Origin: Clostridium sp. BNL1100
GTDB lineage: Bacteria; Bacillota; Clostridia; Acetivibrionales; DSM-1351
Direction of reading: 5' to 3'
Length of the DNA: 64,000 nucleotides
Assembly: GCF_000244875.1 (NCBI RefSeq)
Contig: NC_016791.1
Coordinates: forward strand, 3,663,001-3,727,000
Every line of letters starts with the position of its first letter. Positions within the stretch are counted from its first letter, which is position 1. Positions 17,095 through 26,115 of the stretch are shown here, piece by piece. Position numbers and translations under genes: made by a program. The notes below the pieces were generated by a model that saw nothing but the letters and a program-made list of their open reading frames with translations, did no database searches and was not told where the DNA came from.

Positions 17095-19371
17095 TTAATC
17101 ATTTTTATCAAAAACGAAATATATAGTATTTATATATAATTTTCCGCATAATACTTTTTGAGAATCCAAATACAAATGTATACTTTTCAATTCTTGTTCG
17201 TTTAAGTCTACTTGTATTGGAAAACGTAGTAGATTCCATCCTTCATGTAATCGGTGTGCTCTAAGTATAGTCTCTCTCTTGTCTGAGGTTTCAACTGTAA
17301 CTTTCATCATCCCATAACTTGAGAGTCTAAATACACCCTTTTCTATCCATACATCTATTCCAAGTATTTTGTTTTGTATCTCTATTTCTCTATCTAATTC
17401 ATAGTCACAGATTAAGTTTTCTCCTGATAAATCTGTTACATCTAATCCAAGACCCATTGAACAATCAAAATCCCACGTCTTAATACAGCTATTAATATTT
17501 AAATTACATTGTGTGTCCCAAAGTACTTGTTTTGGTATGGTTATTTCGAATTTTTTGTCTTGTTTATAATATTTAAGTTGGTTACTTTTCCAAAGTGCGT
17601 ATATAACAGTACTTGGAGATACAAGATTAATACACCTTTCAGGTTTTGTACATACAATGGTATATTCCGGACATTCACAATCATCGGGAGGAATAATTCC
17701 TATATTAATATTACTTAGGGGACGATGGTCGTTACCAATTCTCGGTTTCTCTTTACCATATATGGTAATGCTGGGTATATTAAATGCTGCAGCAATATGT
17801 CCCCCGGCACTGTCGACCCCTACAAAAAAATCACAATTCTTTATAGCAGAAATAAACTCTAAAATACTTAAGTTTTCACCGACATTAAATACCCTATCAT
17901 GTTCAATTACCCGAAAATCCAAATTAACTAATTGAATGTCAGGTACAACTGATATTAAACCATCAATTAATTCCCGAATACGATCATTGCTCCAGCTTTT
18001 TGATTCCATCGATGCATTAAATTGCAGTCCTATCGTCACCTTTGTACAATCTATTCCGGCTAAGTTAAACAAGCTGCATATATGCCTGTCAATTTTCTCA
18101 CTGGTTGTAATACATTGGCTAGTATATTCGTCTACACCTGCTATCCTTGCATACACATCAATGAAATTCAATTTTTCATTATTAAAATAAGCCGTAGTAT
18201 CCCATGTCAATGATATCGCCTGTTCAAATCTTCTAGTCATTAACAAATCTGATATCAGGTTTGTTATAATATATGGAAAACCTGGCGGATCCGGGCGCAT
18301 CGAACAAATGAACATTTCATCTATGTTAGGATTTTGCCTATAAATAATGTTAGCTTTAACATTAATAATTAATGTAATATTGTATTCCGGATATTTCTTT
18401 TTTATCCCCGGCAGCAGGCTAGTAAGCCGAACAGCATCACCGATTCCCGGCATATCAATTAGTACAGCCAATCTTTTTTCACGATGCATATCTGCATTCT
18501 TTTTTATTTTGATATAACTGACATGTTGAAAAATAAAATAAGTTGTACAATTTTCATCTGTTCCAACAGCTCTTATAAAAAAGCTATATTCTGCAAGTTT
18601 AGCTTTTATAAATAAAAGCCATGCAGCTTGCTCCAAGTTTCGCTCTTCCTGTTTTCGTTTCTTATTGAGAGTGTTTTCTGAAGTTAAGTATAGAGAATGC
18701 CCCTTCTGCGATATAATCGTTTTTGTTTCGGACAGCTCTTTGCATAATTGGTTTTCAATCTCTGCCGGAATGTTATCGATGACTACAATGTCATAGTATC
18801 CTTCCTTCTCTTTTTCAAAATACTCCCATGGGATACAGGATTTATCCTGCGAATCCTCTTTTGTTATATTAACATTCTGCTGTATTATATAATCATATTT
18901 ATAGGTATCCCACCAACGCTTTAAAATTATCTGATTGTATCTTTCCTTTGCAGAAGGTCTAATCATAGACACTAAAGGCCATTCAGACTTAATAATCTTT
19001 ACATACCCTTCTTCCCGAATAAAGATATGTAATTCTGATAAAGATTTCAGTTTATAATTGACGGGAATTTTGGTTAATAGCCACTTTTTATTAATTAGGA
19101 CAGGTAACCATGTCTGAGCATCAACTACAACCCTAGTGTCATCCTCCAAGCCTGATACATAGTTTTGGAGCCATTCATCGGCATCCTCCCTCAATGTCAA
19201 AAAGTTATCCAATAATAAAATCCAGTCTGTCGGTATTCTTTGAACAAAATCATAAAATGCAATATCGTCCTGATGAATATTAAACAAATACTGTGTTCTA
19301 TCAGCAATCTCTCTTTGTTCCGGTTCAGCCTGTTTGCATAATCCAATTAATTTTATTTCCGTTTTTAACAT
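17095..19371 (-). CDS. Multidomain GT9-type (heptosyltransferase-like) glycosyltransferase
   Basis: 758 aa, about twice the length of a normal GT9 enzyme. Residues about 1-290 are an uncharacterised alpha/beta region (DDIAFYDFVQRIPTDWILLL resembles the acceptor-side description found in GT2-like fragments). Residues about 297-590 form the GT9 core: AVLIDMPGIGDAVRLTSLLP, then FVGVDSAGGHIAAAF and SITIYGKEKPRIG. The last 150 residues form a beta-rich segment (FDCSMGLGLDVTDLSGEN, LYINTIYFVFD) that looks carbohydrate-binding-like, though no family is claimed. GT9 enzymes use NDP-sugars such as ADP-heptose. No transmembrane helix is seen. It is spaced 14 bp from the next GT9 gene. Confidence 0.75.
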   Translation of the reverse strand: MLKTEIKLIGLCKQAEPEQREIADRTQYLFNIHQDDIAFYDFVQRIPTDWILLLDNFLTLREDADEWLQNYVSGLEDDTRVVVDAQTWLPVLINKKWLLTKIPVNYKLKSLSELHIFIREEGYVKIIKSEWPLVSMIRPSAKERYNQIILKRWWDTYKYDYIIQQNVNITKEDSQDKSCIPWEYFEKEKEGYYDIVVIDNIPAEIENQLCKELSETKTIISQKGHSLYLTSENTLNKKRKQEERNLEQAAWLLFIKAKLAEYSFFIRAVGTDENCTTYFIFQHVSYIKIKKNADMHREKRLAVLIDMPGIGDAVRLTSLLPGIKKKYPEYNITLIINVKANIIYRQNPNIDEMFICSMRPDPPGFPYIITNLISDLLMTRRFEQAISLTWDTTAYFNNEKLNFIDVYARIAGVDEYTSQCITTSEKIDRHICSLFNLAGIDCTKVTIGLQFNASMESKSWSNDRIRELIDGLISVVPDIQLVNLDFRVIEHDRVFNVGENLSILEFISAIKNCDFFVGVDSAGGHIAAAFNIPSITIYGKEKPRIGNDHRPLSNINIGIIPPDDCECPEYTIVCTKPERCINLVSPSTVIYALWKSNQLKYYKQDKKFEITIPKQVLWDTQCNLNINSCIKTWDFDCSMGLGLDVTDLSGENLICDYELDREIEIQNKILGIDVWIEKGVFRLSSYGMMKVTVETSDKRETILRAHRLHEGWNLLRFPIQVDLNEQELKSIHLYLDSQKVLCGKLYINTIYFVFDKND

Positions 19372-19385
19372 AAACCCTACCCAGC

Positions 19386-20525
19386 TTACTTATGTATTTT
19401 GTTTTTATACAACAACAATTCTTCAACGATTTCATCCAAGTGAACCCGGGTATTACATAATACTTTCTGATTACATGTTTTTTGCCAGCATGGAGCACAT
19501 TCCACATCGGCTTTAAATTTTTTGCCTCCAAAGAATAGTTGTACCTCTTGCTCACACGAAGGCCCAAACCAAGCTACACAGGGTTTTCCTACTGCTATAC
19601 CCATATGCAATCCCAAAGAGCATCCGCTGAAAACAATATCACACATACTTGTATATGCTATTCCATAGGATAAATCTTTTGTATTTGTTAAATTGATTAC
19701 ATTTTTATCAATGGAAGAAAGATATTGATTTATTTCTTCTTCTTCCTTGCCACCCAATAATAAAACCTGACAATCCTTTTCTTTTTCTATCAGGCTTTTA
19801 ATAATTTTCTCATTTGCATCCCTTGGCAATTTACGAAGAGGCATTAAATCAGAACATCCGGTGTTAATACCAATAAGAAACGCATCTTTCCGTATTCCTT
19901 TTTCCTTAAAAGTGCTTTCCTTTATGCTCTCATGCTTACTGGTTACTGTAATGGTATAGGGTTCATTCTGATACGCCAATCCCAAGCTTTCAACCATGAT
20001 TTGTGCCATAGACTTTGTATTTATTTTAAAGCGGAGTTTATCATCAATCCCCAATTTATATAAATACTCAAATTCTTCGTTAAAATAATTGATACTCCCA
20101 TAACTGTCCAAACCAAATCCATACTTTTTATCAGCATTAATTATATTGGCCAGTGCAGATACATGACGTGTTCTGTCAAGATTTACAACGATATCAAATT
20201 TTATCTGTGATAAAAACAAAACTGTTTCCGGATTCCAGACAATTAATTCATCTATGTATTGATTGTTTTCCATTATAGGCACTGCAGCTTTTGAGGTTAA
20301 AAACGTTATTTTACTGCTTTTGTATTCTCGTTTTAGCGGCTGCAATACTGAGGATGCCATCAAAACTGCCCCTAAGCCAAGCAAGCTGATAACTAAGATA
20401 CGTTTTTCAACAAGCTGCGGGGTATTGCAATCCTCACAGACCTTGTAAGGAGCACACGGCTTATATCCGTTAAATTTGATACATTGCTGATATAATTCCA
20501 CCTTTTTATTTGAATTATCAATCAT
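19386..20525 (-). CDS. Glycosyltransferase family 9 protein
   Basis: 379 aa, normal for GT9. ILVISLLGLGAVLMASSVLQPL matches the N-terminal Rossmann motif. GINTGCSDLMPLRKLP marks the start of the donor-binding half, and FSGCSLGLHMGIAVGKP with AWFGP is the donor-site signature. Cys residues cluster at the N-terminus (CAPYKVCEDCNTP) and near the C-terminus (CAPCWQKTCNQKVLC), an unusual Cys-rich arrangement also seen in GT9 relatives linked to radical SAM clusters. The start overlaps the stop of the upstream radical SAM gene by 4 bp. It probably adds a sugar to the same acceptor as its 758-aa neighbour. Confidence 0.85.
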   Translation of the reverse strand: MIDNSNKKVELYQQCIKFNGYKPCAPYKVCEDCNTPQLVEKRILVISLLGLGAVLMASSVLQPLKREYKSSKITFLTSKAAVPIMENNQYIDELIVWNPETVLFLSQIKFDIVVNLDRTRHVSALANIINADKKYGFGLDSYGSINYFNEEFEYLYKLGIDDKLRFKINTKSMAQIMVESLGLAYQNEPYTITVTSKHESIKESTFKEKGIRKDAFLIGINTGCSDLMPLRKLPRDANEKIIKSLIEKEKDCQVLLLGGKEEEEINQYLSSIDKNVINLTNTKDLSYGIAYTSMCDIVFSGCSLGLHMGIAVGKPCVAWFGPSCEQEVQLFFGGKKFKADVECAPCWQKTCNQKVLCNTRVHLDEIVEELLLYKNKIHK

Positions 20526-21616
20526 ACCAGCTTCCTCCCATGCAATTCAAGATAGTCTGCTTTAACTGTTTCTAAGAATTTCAACATTTCAGGTTTGCTA
20601 TAGAACGGAATTGTTTTTATATCTGCTTTTGAAAGTACACCTTCAAAATAAAGATTTAACACTTCAGAACGTATGTAGCAATGGTCACATGAACCTAACT
20701 TAGGCTTACTAGCCAATAACATGCGGTACACGGGAGCTGTTTGGAAATTATCGATTACAGCTTCACTGTCACGAAACAGATTTCCAAGCTCAACAGTCCA
20801 CCAATATGGACATGGGGTAAATTGACCATCATCGAAAAATTGGAATGTATGATATGGAATCATACAGATTCTTTGTCTTCTCTTGTTTTGGAGGAACAAT
20901 TTTAATCCCTCCCAGTACTGTACCGGTGGGATAATACTTTTATAATTATCGTAATTATCTATAATTTTATCGAGTTCAGTTATCTGTTCTTCCTTTGGAA
21001 AGTACTTTTCAACCTCATCACCACGGACTGGGAATGGGAAAACCTTTAAGGGGTAACCCTCATATTGCTTCAAGTAATCTAAAAAGTTGCTTAAATGGGT
21101 AATACTACGATCTGTAACAACACAATTAATTTCCAATGGTATTCCGCTTTTTAATACGTTATCAATATTTTTCAAGAGTCTATCATGCATATTCCTGTTC
21201 TTATTACGATAAAAATTCCCCTCGAAATCACTGCTGTCAAAGGAAATCTGCAGATAGAAGTTAGGAATTGCTTTTAGTCTTGAAATAGATTCATCATTCA
21301 ATAAAATACCATTAGTCATTAACTGAACATTTATAAATTGTGATGAGCGTTCTTCCAATAAAGAAATAATATTCTTTACCAGCAGAATTTCTCCCCCGCT
21401 GATTTTAAGCGCCCCTATATCAAGCTTCTGCTGAAGAGTATCTATGATATAATTCAAACGTTGGTACAAGTTAGTACCTTTTTCATATATATATTCATTT
21501 CTTAAACATGCTTGACCCGGATCATAATTGTCATAATTTGTAAGACAATACTCACAGGAAGCATTACATAGATTTTTCGCAATTACCATATCACATAATA
21601 ATAATTTCTTTTTCAT
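20522..21616 (-). CDS. Radical SAM/SPASM-type protein
   Basis: 364 aa. The radical SAM motif is at the extreme N-terminus: C17-x3-C21-x2-C24 in NLCNASCEYC. KISGGEILLVKNI is the GGE motif and LMTNGILL follows it. The C-terminal auxiliary-cluster region has RICMIPYHTFQFFDDGQFTPC and SCDHCYIRSE. There is no B12 domain. Enzymes of this layout include AHBA/aminocyclitol-pathway dehydrogenases such as BtrN and many peptide or sugar modifiers. AAGGAG lies 8 nt before the ATG. It sits between a permease and two glycosyltransferases, which fits an alcohol-dehydrogenating or epimerising step on a sugar or cyclitol (inference). Confidence 0.85.
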   Translation of the reverse strand: MKKKLLLCDMVIAKNLCNASCEYCLTNYDNYDPGQACLRNEYIYEKGTNLYQRLNYIIDTLQQKLDIGALKISGGEILLVKNIISLLEERSSQFINVQLMTNGILLNDESISRLKAIPNFYLQISFDSSDFEGNFYRNKNRNMHDRLLKNIDNVLKSGIPLEINCVVTDRSITHLSNFLDYLKQYEGYPLKVFPFPVRGDEVEKYFPKEEQITELDKIIDNYDNYKSIIPPVQYWEGLKLFLQNKRRQRICMIPYHTFQFFDDGQFTPCPYWWTVELGNLFRDSEAVIDNFQTAPVYRMLLASKPKLGSCDHCYIRSEVLNLYFEGVLSKADIKTIPFYSKPEMLKFLETVKADYLELHGRKLV

Positions 21617-21624
21617 AGTACTCC

Positions 21625-22422
21625 TTAGCTACTCGCACTGCTGTAATTTTTTATTGCCAGACGCCAACCTATTATACCAATAGCTAAAACTACTATTGTC
21701 ACTAATAGGTCATAAAGTATAAATGTAACATTTAGCCTGCCCATCAATATTCTACTTGGGAAATTAACAATTACTATCATTGGAATAAAGAACATCAGGA
21801 CATAACGAATAATACCGCTGAATATTACATCCGGCTTTTCAGCAAATTTGATACCTTGGTAAAATAAATTATTAAGCATATTTGTTTTAATTACTTTAAA
21901 TGAAATCAACTGAACCAACAGCTGAATCATAGTGAAAATAACAACACCGTTAATAGCTAAAACTATATATATAAGTATAGTTCCAATATTTACACTACTC
22001 TTATTTGCAACAACACCAGTTATGGTTAAAATAATTCCTAAAAAAACATTAATAATTGAAGCGAAATTCATGTTACGAAAAATAACAAAAAACAATGAAT
22101 CTACCGGCTTAACCAAAATGAGATCCAAAGAACCGTTACCCACATATTCAGAAATACGTTCAACATTTAAAGCCGTACTAAAATCCCATAATCCATGAAC
22201 TGCATGATATGTACCTAAGAAAATTAGAATTTCATTAAAGGTCCATCCTCCAATATTATTAGTCCATTGATATATAACACCAAACAGTGCCAAATTTGCA
22301 ACCAGATAAAAAATATATCCGATAACTACTACAATAAAATTGACCCGATATTGTAGTTCGCGACTCAACGAATAACTAAAAAATGCAAAATATAATTTAA
22401 TGTACTTAATTAAGCTTTTCAT
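21625..22422 (-). CDS. ABC-2 family permease (DUF990-like)
   Basis: 265 aa from the ATG at 22422, which has GGAGG 6 nt upstream; a longer reading to 22467 would overlap the previous gene. Six hydrophobic segments are visible (for example NFIVVVIGYIFYLVANLALFG, and VTFILYDLLVTIVVLAIGII at the end), plus NIGGWTFNEILIFLGTYH and GNGSLDLILVKPVD, which are typical of this permease family. It lies 2 bp after the sister permease gene, so the two form a heterodimer. The ATPase at 16116-17081 is the likely motor. Confidence 0.9.
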   Translation of the reverse strand: MKSLIKYIKLYFAFFSYSLSRELQYRVNFIVVVIGYIFYLVANLALFGVIYQWTNNIGGWTFNEILIFLGTYHAVHGLWDFSTALNVERISEYVGNGSLDLILVKPVDSLFFVIFRNMNFASIINVFLGIILTITGVVANKSSVNIGTILIYIVLAINGVVIFTMIQLLVQLISFKVIKTNMLNNLFYQGIKFAEKPDVIFSGIIRYVLMFFIPMIVIVNFPSRILMGRLNVTFILYDLLVTIVVLAIGIIGWRLAIKNYSSASS

Positions 22423-22424
22423 TA

Positions 22425-23237
22425 TCAACCTCCGGTTGCAGAAAATTCTTTTATCCCCTTGTTCCAAACAAATTTACACAATAGCAAACATATTAAAAGC
22501 CAGATAGTTTCGACTGTAAGACCTTTTGCTATTGCAGCGTTATCCAAATTACCTGCAAGTAATTGTGTTGGAAAATAAACCATATAATAAAATGGAGTAT
22601 ATGACAATAATGTATGAATCCAACCAGGTAAAATATTTAATGGAAACGCAGATCCATTTAATATGGAATATATAAAAGGTATAAAATGAAAAATCGATGC
22701 AAATTCAGTAAACCAAAAGGACAACATTGCAATAGTTGTTTGAATAAAATAAAAAATAATCAATGCTAAAATCAGAGAAACAATAAAATACAATATATTC
22801 TGTGAAAATTCAGGTAACTGTATAAAATCCCGAAAGAATAATGCCATTGGAATAAGATTTATTATAATGCAAATAATAACCACTAACTTTTTGGAAAACA
22901 CATATACCAGTTTGAATAAAATAAAATCTACAGGTTGAACTAAATAGCGCTGCAAAAATCCATCTCTGATGTCAGATATTACAGTCCATTCAATTCCCTC
23001 AGTTTTCACTAATTCATTTACAATCATTGCTATAATATAATACGTAATCATAGCACTTAGTGAATAACCTACAATGGTAGTACTTCCTGAATTTTTATAA
23101 ACTACGCTCCAAAGTAAAATTTGGATTCCTAATGGAAAGTACCATAATAAAATTTGGGTAAAAAAGTTAAAACGATATTCTGTAGCATCAGATAACCCCA
23201 TTTTTAATATGGCACTATATTTTTTAATAAAATCCAT
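22425..23237 (-). CDS. ABC-2 family permease (DUF990-like)
   Basis: 270 aa with about six membrane segments (TQILLWYFPLGIQILLWSVV, NILYFIVSLILALIIFYFI). DIRDGFLQRYLVQPVDFILF is the cytoplasmic motif shared with the partner permease (the GSLDLILVKPVD position). It is predicted to form the membrane half of an exporter together with the gene directly downstream. It is preceded by a 51 bp gap after the ACP gene. Confidence 0.9.
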   Translation of the reverse strand: MDFIKKYSAILKMGLSDATEYRFNFFTQILLWYFPLGIQILLWSVVYKNSGSTTIVGYSLSAMITYYIIAMIVNELVKTEGIEWTVISDIRDGFLQRYLVQPVDFILFKLVYVFSKKLVVIICIIINLIPMALFFRDFIQLPEFSQNILYFIVSLILALIIFYFIQTTIAMLSFWFTEFASIFHFIPFIYSILNGSAFPLNILPGWIHTLLSYTPFYYMVYFPTQLLAGNLDNAAIAKGLTVETIWLLICLLLCKFVWNKGIKEFSATGG

Positions 23238-23288
23238 TTTCTGCTCCTAATAAAATAATACTATTCGTCCTGTCTTTTCTGCCTAAAA

Positions 23289-23552
23289 TCAACCTACTTC
23301 GCTTAATTTCTTTTCAACATACTCTGCTAAATTTTTGGTTGTTCGTATAAGCTCTGTGTTCAAGTCATCATCATCAACTTGAATATTAAACAGTTCTTCG
23401 ATTTTTACAAGAATACTGATGGCATCAATTGAATTAATTCCTATGCTCTGAACAATATCCACATCATCGCGAAGCATCTCATCACTAATCTCTCGATTTA
23501 CAGTCTCCTTTATAGCTTTGTTTATTGTTTCATAAATTTGAGATATATCCAT
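23289..23552 (-). CDS. Stand-alone acyl carrier protein
   Basis: 87 aa from the ATG at 23552 (AAGGAAAG about 9 nt upstream); a longer reading to 23669 is rejected because it runs into the deacetylase gene. The four-helix carrier fold is clear. The phosphopantetheine site is Ser41 in GINSIDAISILVKIEELF, with Asn in place of the usual Asp before Ser. The protein is acidic, with EELFNIQVDDDDL as helix III. It would carry an acyl or aminoacyl group as a thioester. No ligase, ketosynthase or NRPS domain is present in the window, so loading must come from the part of the cluster outside it, or from another locus. BtrH-like proteins further upstream are possible partners. Confidence 0.92.
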   Translation of the reverse strand: MDISQIYETINKAIKETVNREISDEMLRDDVDIVQSIGINSIDAISILVKIEELFNIQVDDDDLNTELIRTTKNLAEYVEKKLSEVG

Positions 23553-23652
23553 ATGTATACTCTTTCCTTTCTTAGATTTAGAATATATATTAATAGAGTT
23601 CTCTATTAAATACTTTGTTTGATATGTACATGTAGCTAAAGCTACTTTAAAG

Positions 23653-24375
23653 TTATAAAAACCTTTCAATCAGTGTACAGAAGAATTCACAATTACATAC
23701 ATAATAGGCCTCTGCCCAAAGAATCTGCCTAAGTCCTATTTGTTCTGCACGGTATTTATTTAAATTCTTAATTACGTTCTCAAGGTGCTCAGGGTTTTGG
23801 CTAACGTAATTTTTAAGTATCTCAATTTTTTGTTCAAATGATTTAGTAATGTTAATAGAATAATTAATATAAACCGGAAAATTCACTTCATAACATGCTA
23901 TGTATTGAGTACTTATGGCTGTATTAGTTAAAATAGCTTTTAAAGAATGTGCCAGAAAAGTACTCGTTGCCCGATGGTCATTATGCATGTCAATAAACCA
24001 AGGTGTAAAAATAATATCCGGGTTATATTTTTGAATTAATTCACAAAGTTTGTTTACACAATCATTTTCAGATGAAGAAAGCATAGAGTCCTCAAAGCTA
24101 AAAAATTCCTGAACTATATTATCAAACGAATTCCAAGCATTTAGGGCTTCTATTTTGCGTTTTTTCTCCTTATCCAAAGTAAGATATATAATTACAACCT
24201 GACATTGCTTTTTTAAATATTCAAGAATTGTTCCTCCGCAACCCAATACCTCATCATCACAGTGAGGAGCTAATACAATGATGCGTTTAGCAGGAATAAC
24301 TCTTCCAAATAACATACTATTAAAAGAATTATTTTTAATTATTTCTAAAATACCTTGATTTTCATTTTTTGTCAT
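23653..24375 (-). CDS. PIG-L/LmbE-family deacetylase
   Basis: 240 aa from the ATG at 24375 (GGAG 8 nt upstream). IIVLAPHCDDEVLGCGGTI supplies the zinc ligands H38 and D41 and the base D40; DMHNDHRAT gives H131 and H134. The family removes acetyl groups from N-acetyl amino sugars (as in BtrD, TobN-type, BshB and MshB). In this cluster it would deacetylate a GlcNAc-type unit added by one of the glycosyltransferases. There is no signal peptide, so it acts in the cytoplasm. The ACP gene follows after about 100 bp. Confidence 0.92.
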   Translation of the reverse strand: MTKNENQGILEIIKNNSFNSMLFGRVIPAKRIIVLAPHCDDEVLGCGGTILEYLKKQCQVVIIYLTLDKEKKRKIEALNAWNSFDNIVQEFFSFEDSMLSSSENDCVNKLCELIQKYNPDIIFTPWFIDMHNDHRATSTFLAHSLKAILTNTAISTQYIACYEVNFPVYINYSINITKSFEQKIEILKNYVSQNPEHLENVIKNLNKYRAEQIGLRQILWAEAYYVCNCEFFCTLIERFL

Positions 24376-24410
24376 ATCCCTTACTCCATACAAACCGAAG
24401 AACTAATTTA

Positions 24411-25343
24411 TTAACTTTTCTCTGTTAGATAATCACAAAACTTATAAACATCTTTAATCTCATTAAGTAACAGCTTTGGTAGCAATTTAATAATAGGGTC
24501 CTGATGTTTCATGTAAAAGAGCTCATATGCTTTCAACAAAGCTTCTTTATAATTTTGTCTTAAATGAGTGATATGGTAATTACAAGCTTTATCTAAGTAT
24601 AGAATTTTAACTCCTTTTTTTTGTAGTCTGTATCCCATTTCTACATCTTCGCATCCCCACAGTCTACCAAAGGATTCATCGAAACCGTCAACGTTTTCAA
24701 AAACTTCCTTTTTGCCTGAAAGGTTAGCCCCTGTACACCCTATAAAGTCTAGCTTATGCAGGTTCTCATGTTGTATTGCTCTTGTTAATATAGTAAAAAT
24801 ATATTTTTCAAATGAGGATGTCCGTTTCTGTTTATCAATTTTTTCAAGTGTTCTGACATCTTCTGTAGTAATCAAATAATTTGTTAATCCGGAAGTATCA
24901 GTATTAAGTGATAAAGTATCTGATTGTAAAATAGTTCCCAAAGACGGATCACTAAAAAATTTCAAGTATGGCAGTTCATATATTTTTCCATGAACTATAG
25001 AATTATCAAACTTTTGATGTAATTCATAGTGGCTACTTATAAAAGCATTTGACAGAATAACATCATCATCAACGAAAACCACAATAGACGCATCTGCTGC
25101 ATTCAAACCAGTATTTCTTGCATGTGAGCGTCCGGAATTATTTTGATATATATAGTTTATATTCAATTTAGTAATGTAATCATTTACGACATTTGATGTA
25201 TCATCCGTTGAACCGTCATCGACAATAATTACCTTAAATTGCTCTTTAGGCATTATTTGATAACATAACGATTCAAGTACCAGCCTTAATCGTGTAGATT
25301 TATTATATGTAGGAATAATTAAATCAATTAAATATGTTTCCAT
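24411..25343 (-). CDS. GT2 (GT-A fold) glycosyltransferase
   Basis: 310 aa. LIDLIIPTYNKSTRLRLVLESL is the N-terminal nucleotide-binding start; VIIVDDGSTDDT and VVFVDDDVIL give the acidic DDD metal site. Later GCTGANLSGKKEVF and GRLWGCEDVEMGYRLQKKG supply the catalytic ED motif. It is the first gene after loaP (about 95 bp gap). No clear Shine-Dalgarno lies before the ATG, which is unusual in this locus and might mean translational control in the antitermination leader. A cytoplasmic NDP-sugar transferase is expected; donor and acceptor are unknown. Confidence 0.92.
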   Translation of the reverse strand: METYLIDLIIPTYNKSTRLRLVLESLCYQIMPKEQFKVIIVDDGSTDDTSNVVNDYITKLNINYIYQNNSGRSHARNTGLNAADASIVVFVDDDVILSNAFISSHYELHQKFDNSIVHGKIYELPYLKFFSDPSLGTILQSDTLSLNTDTSGLTNYLITTEDVRTLEKIDKQKRTSSFEKYIFTILTRAIQHENLHKLDFIGCTGANLSGKKEVFENVDGFDESFGRLWGCEDVEMGYRLQKKGVKILYLDKACNYHITHLRQNYKEALLKAYELFYMKHQDPIIKLLPKLLLNEIKDVYKFCDYLTEKS

Positions 25344-25438
25344 TTTATTTTAAAATTGTAAAGTGTTGATTTAGTAATCATCCAGAAATCGAAAAACATA
25401 TTGGTGTATTATTTTATTTATATATCCTTAAGAAAAAT

Positions 25439-26002
25439 TTATGATATTTTCTCAATAACATCTAGTGATACACTAACCAGCCTTATCTCTCCCATAAAAT
25501 TTAACTCAATCGTTGCTAAGTGTTTATGCCTGTTTACCTTCTTAATAATACATTCTTTGCCTTTGAGAGGCCCTTCTTCTATATAAATTTTGCTACCTTC
25601 TTTGATAGCGATTGATGACTCAATACAATGCTTATCATCACACAAGCTAAGTAATAATTGTTTTTCAGTTTCCCTCAAGGCGATCTCAGTATCCGAGTAT
25701 CTTAAGAGATGGTTTATGTTATCAATATAAGAAATAATATCACTTATTTCTTTTGTAAATTCATGTTGTGACAATTTAGACTCAATAAAGATATATCCTG
25801 GGAATAACGGTTTTACTTCATATTTTATAACTCCCTGCTTCTTAAATACAGTTTTTAAGAGGGGTATAAATGGAATAAACAAATCATTATCCAGTATTTT
25901 ACTTAAAAGTTTTTTAACTTTTTCCTCCATACCTGTCCGGATAGATAACACATACCAGTACAATAATTTCACGTCCTCATAATTTAACTTTGCCGTTTGC
26001 AC
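25439..26002 (-). CDS. loaP: LoaP-type transcription antiterminator (NusG paralogue)
   Basis: 187 aa from a GTG at 26002 (AAAGGG 7 nt upstream). The NGN domain has WYVLSIRTGMEEKVKKLL, and PFIPLLKTVFKKQG with KPLFPGYIFIES are characteristic of LoaP rather than general NusG. The C-terminal KOW domain reads GSKIYIEEGPLKGKECIIKKV and NRHKHLATIELNFMG. LoaP proteins bind RNA polymerase and a leader RNA hairpin and allow read-through of terminators in long biosynthetic operons. Its position at the head of a 25 kb unidirectional set of genes fits exactly. It has its own near-consensus promoter, and a hairpin in its leader may be used for autoregulation. Confidence 0.95.
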   Translation of the reverse strand: MQTAKLNYEDVKLLYWYVLSIRTGMEEKVKKLLSKILDNDLFIPFIPLLKTVFKKQGVIKYEVKPLFPGYIFIESKLSQHEFTKEISDIISYIDNINHLLRYSDTEIALRETEKQLLLSLCDDKHCIESSIAIKEGSKIYIEEGPLKGKECIIKKVNRHKHLATIELNFMGEIRLVSVSLDVIEKIS

Positions 26003-26032
26003 AGCTTCGCCCTTTCACTTATCAAAAAATAA

Positions 26033-26075
26033 GCTACGCTAATTGTAAATATGTTTCTTATCATTAGCTAACGTG
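26033..26075 (-). promoter_or_regulatory. Leader hairpin before loaP, possible attenuator or LoaP target
   Basis: In the roughly 105 nt leader between the promoter and the loaP start, GCTAAT (reverse strand, 26068-26063) can pair with ATTAGC (26043-26038), extended imperfectly by flanking bases. A run of T (TTATTTTTT on the reverse strand) follows. It looks like a weak intrinsic terminator. LoaP systems use a leader hairpin, so it may be a control element. Pairing was read by eye. Confidence 0.35.
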
Positions 26076-26115
26076 ACCCACCAACGATTAACCAATCTGA
26101 CTAAGTATTTCCTCA

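Noticed and set aside
22423-22467. Longer N-terminus of the second ABC-2 permease
   Set aside because: It overlaps the partner permease in another frame. GGAGG 6 nt before the ATG at 22422 decides the start.
23553-23669. 39-residue N-terminal extension of the ACP
   Set aside because: It would overlap the deacetylase stop and lacks a Shine-Dalgarno; the shorter start has AAGGAAAG and gives a normal 87-aa ACP.
25439-26002. Housekeeping NusG
   Set aside because: The motifs PFIPLLKTVFKKQG and KPLFPGYIFIES, the AT-rich setting and the place at the head of a biosynthetic operon fit LoaP better; housekeeping nusG lies with secE and ribosomal protein genes.
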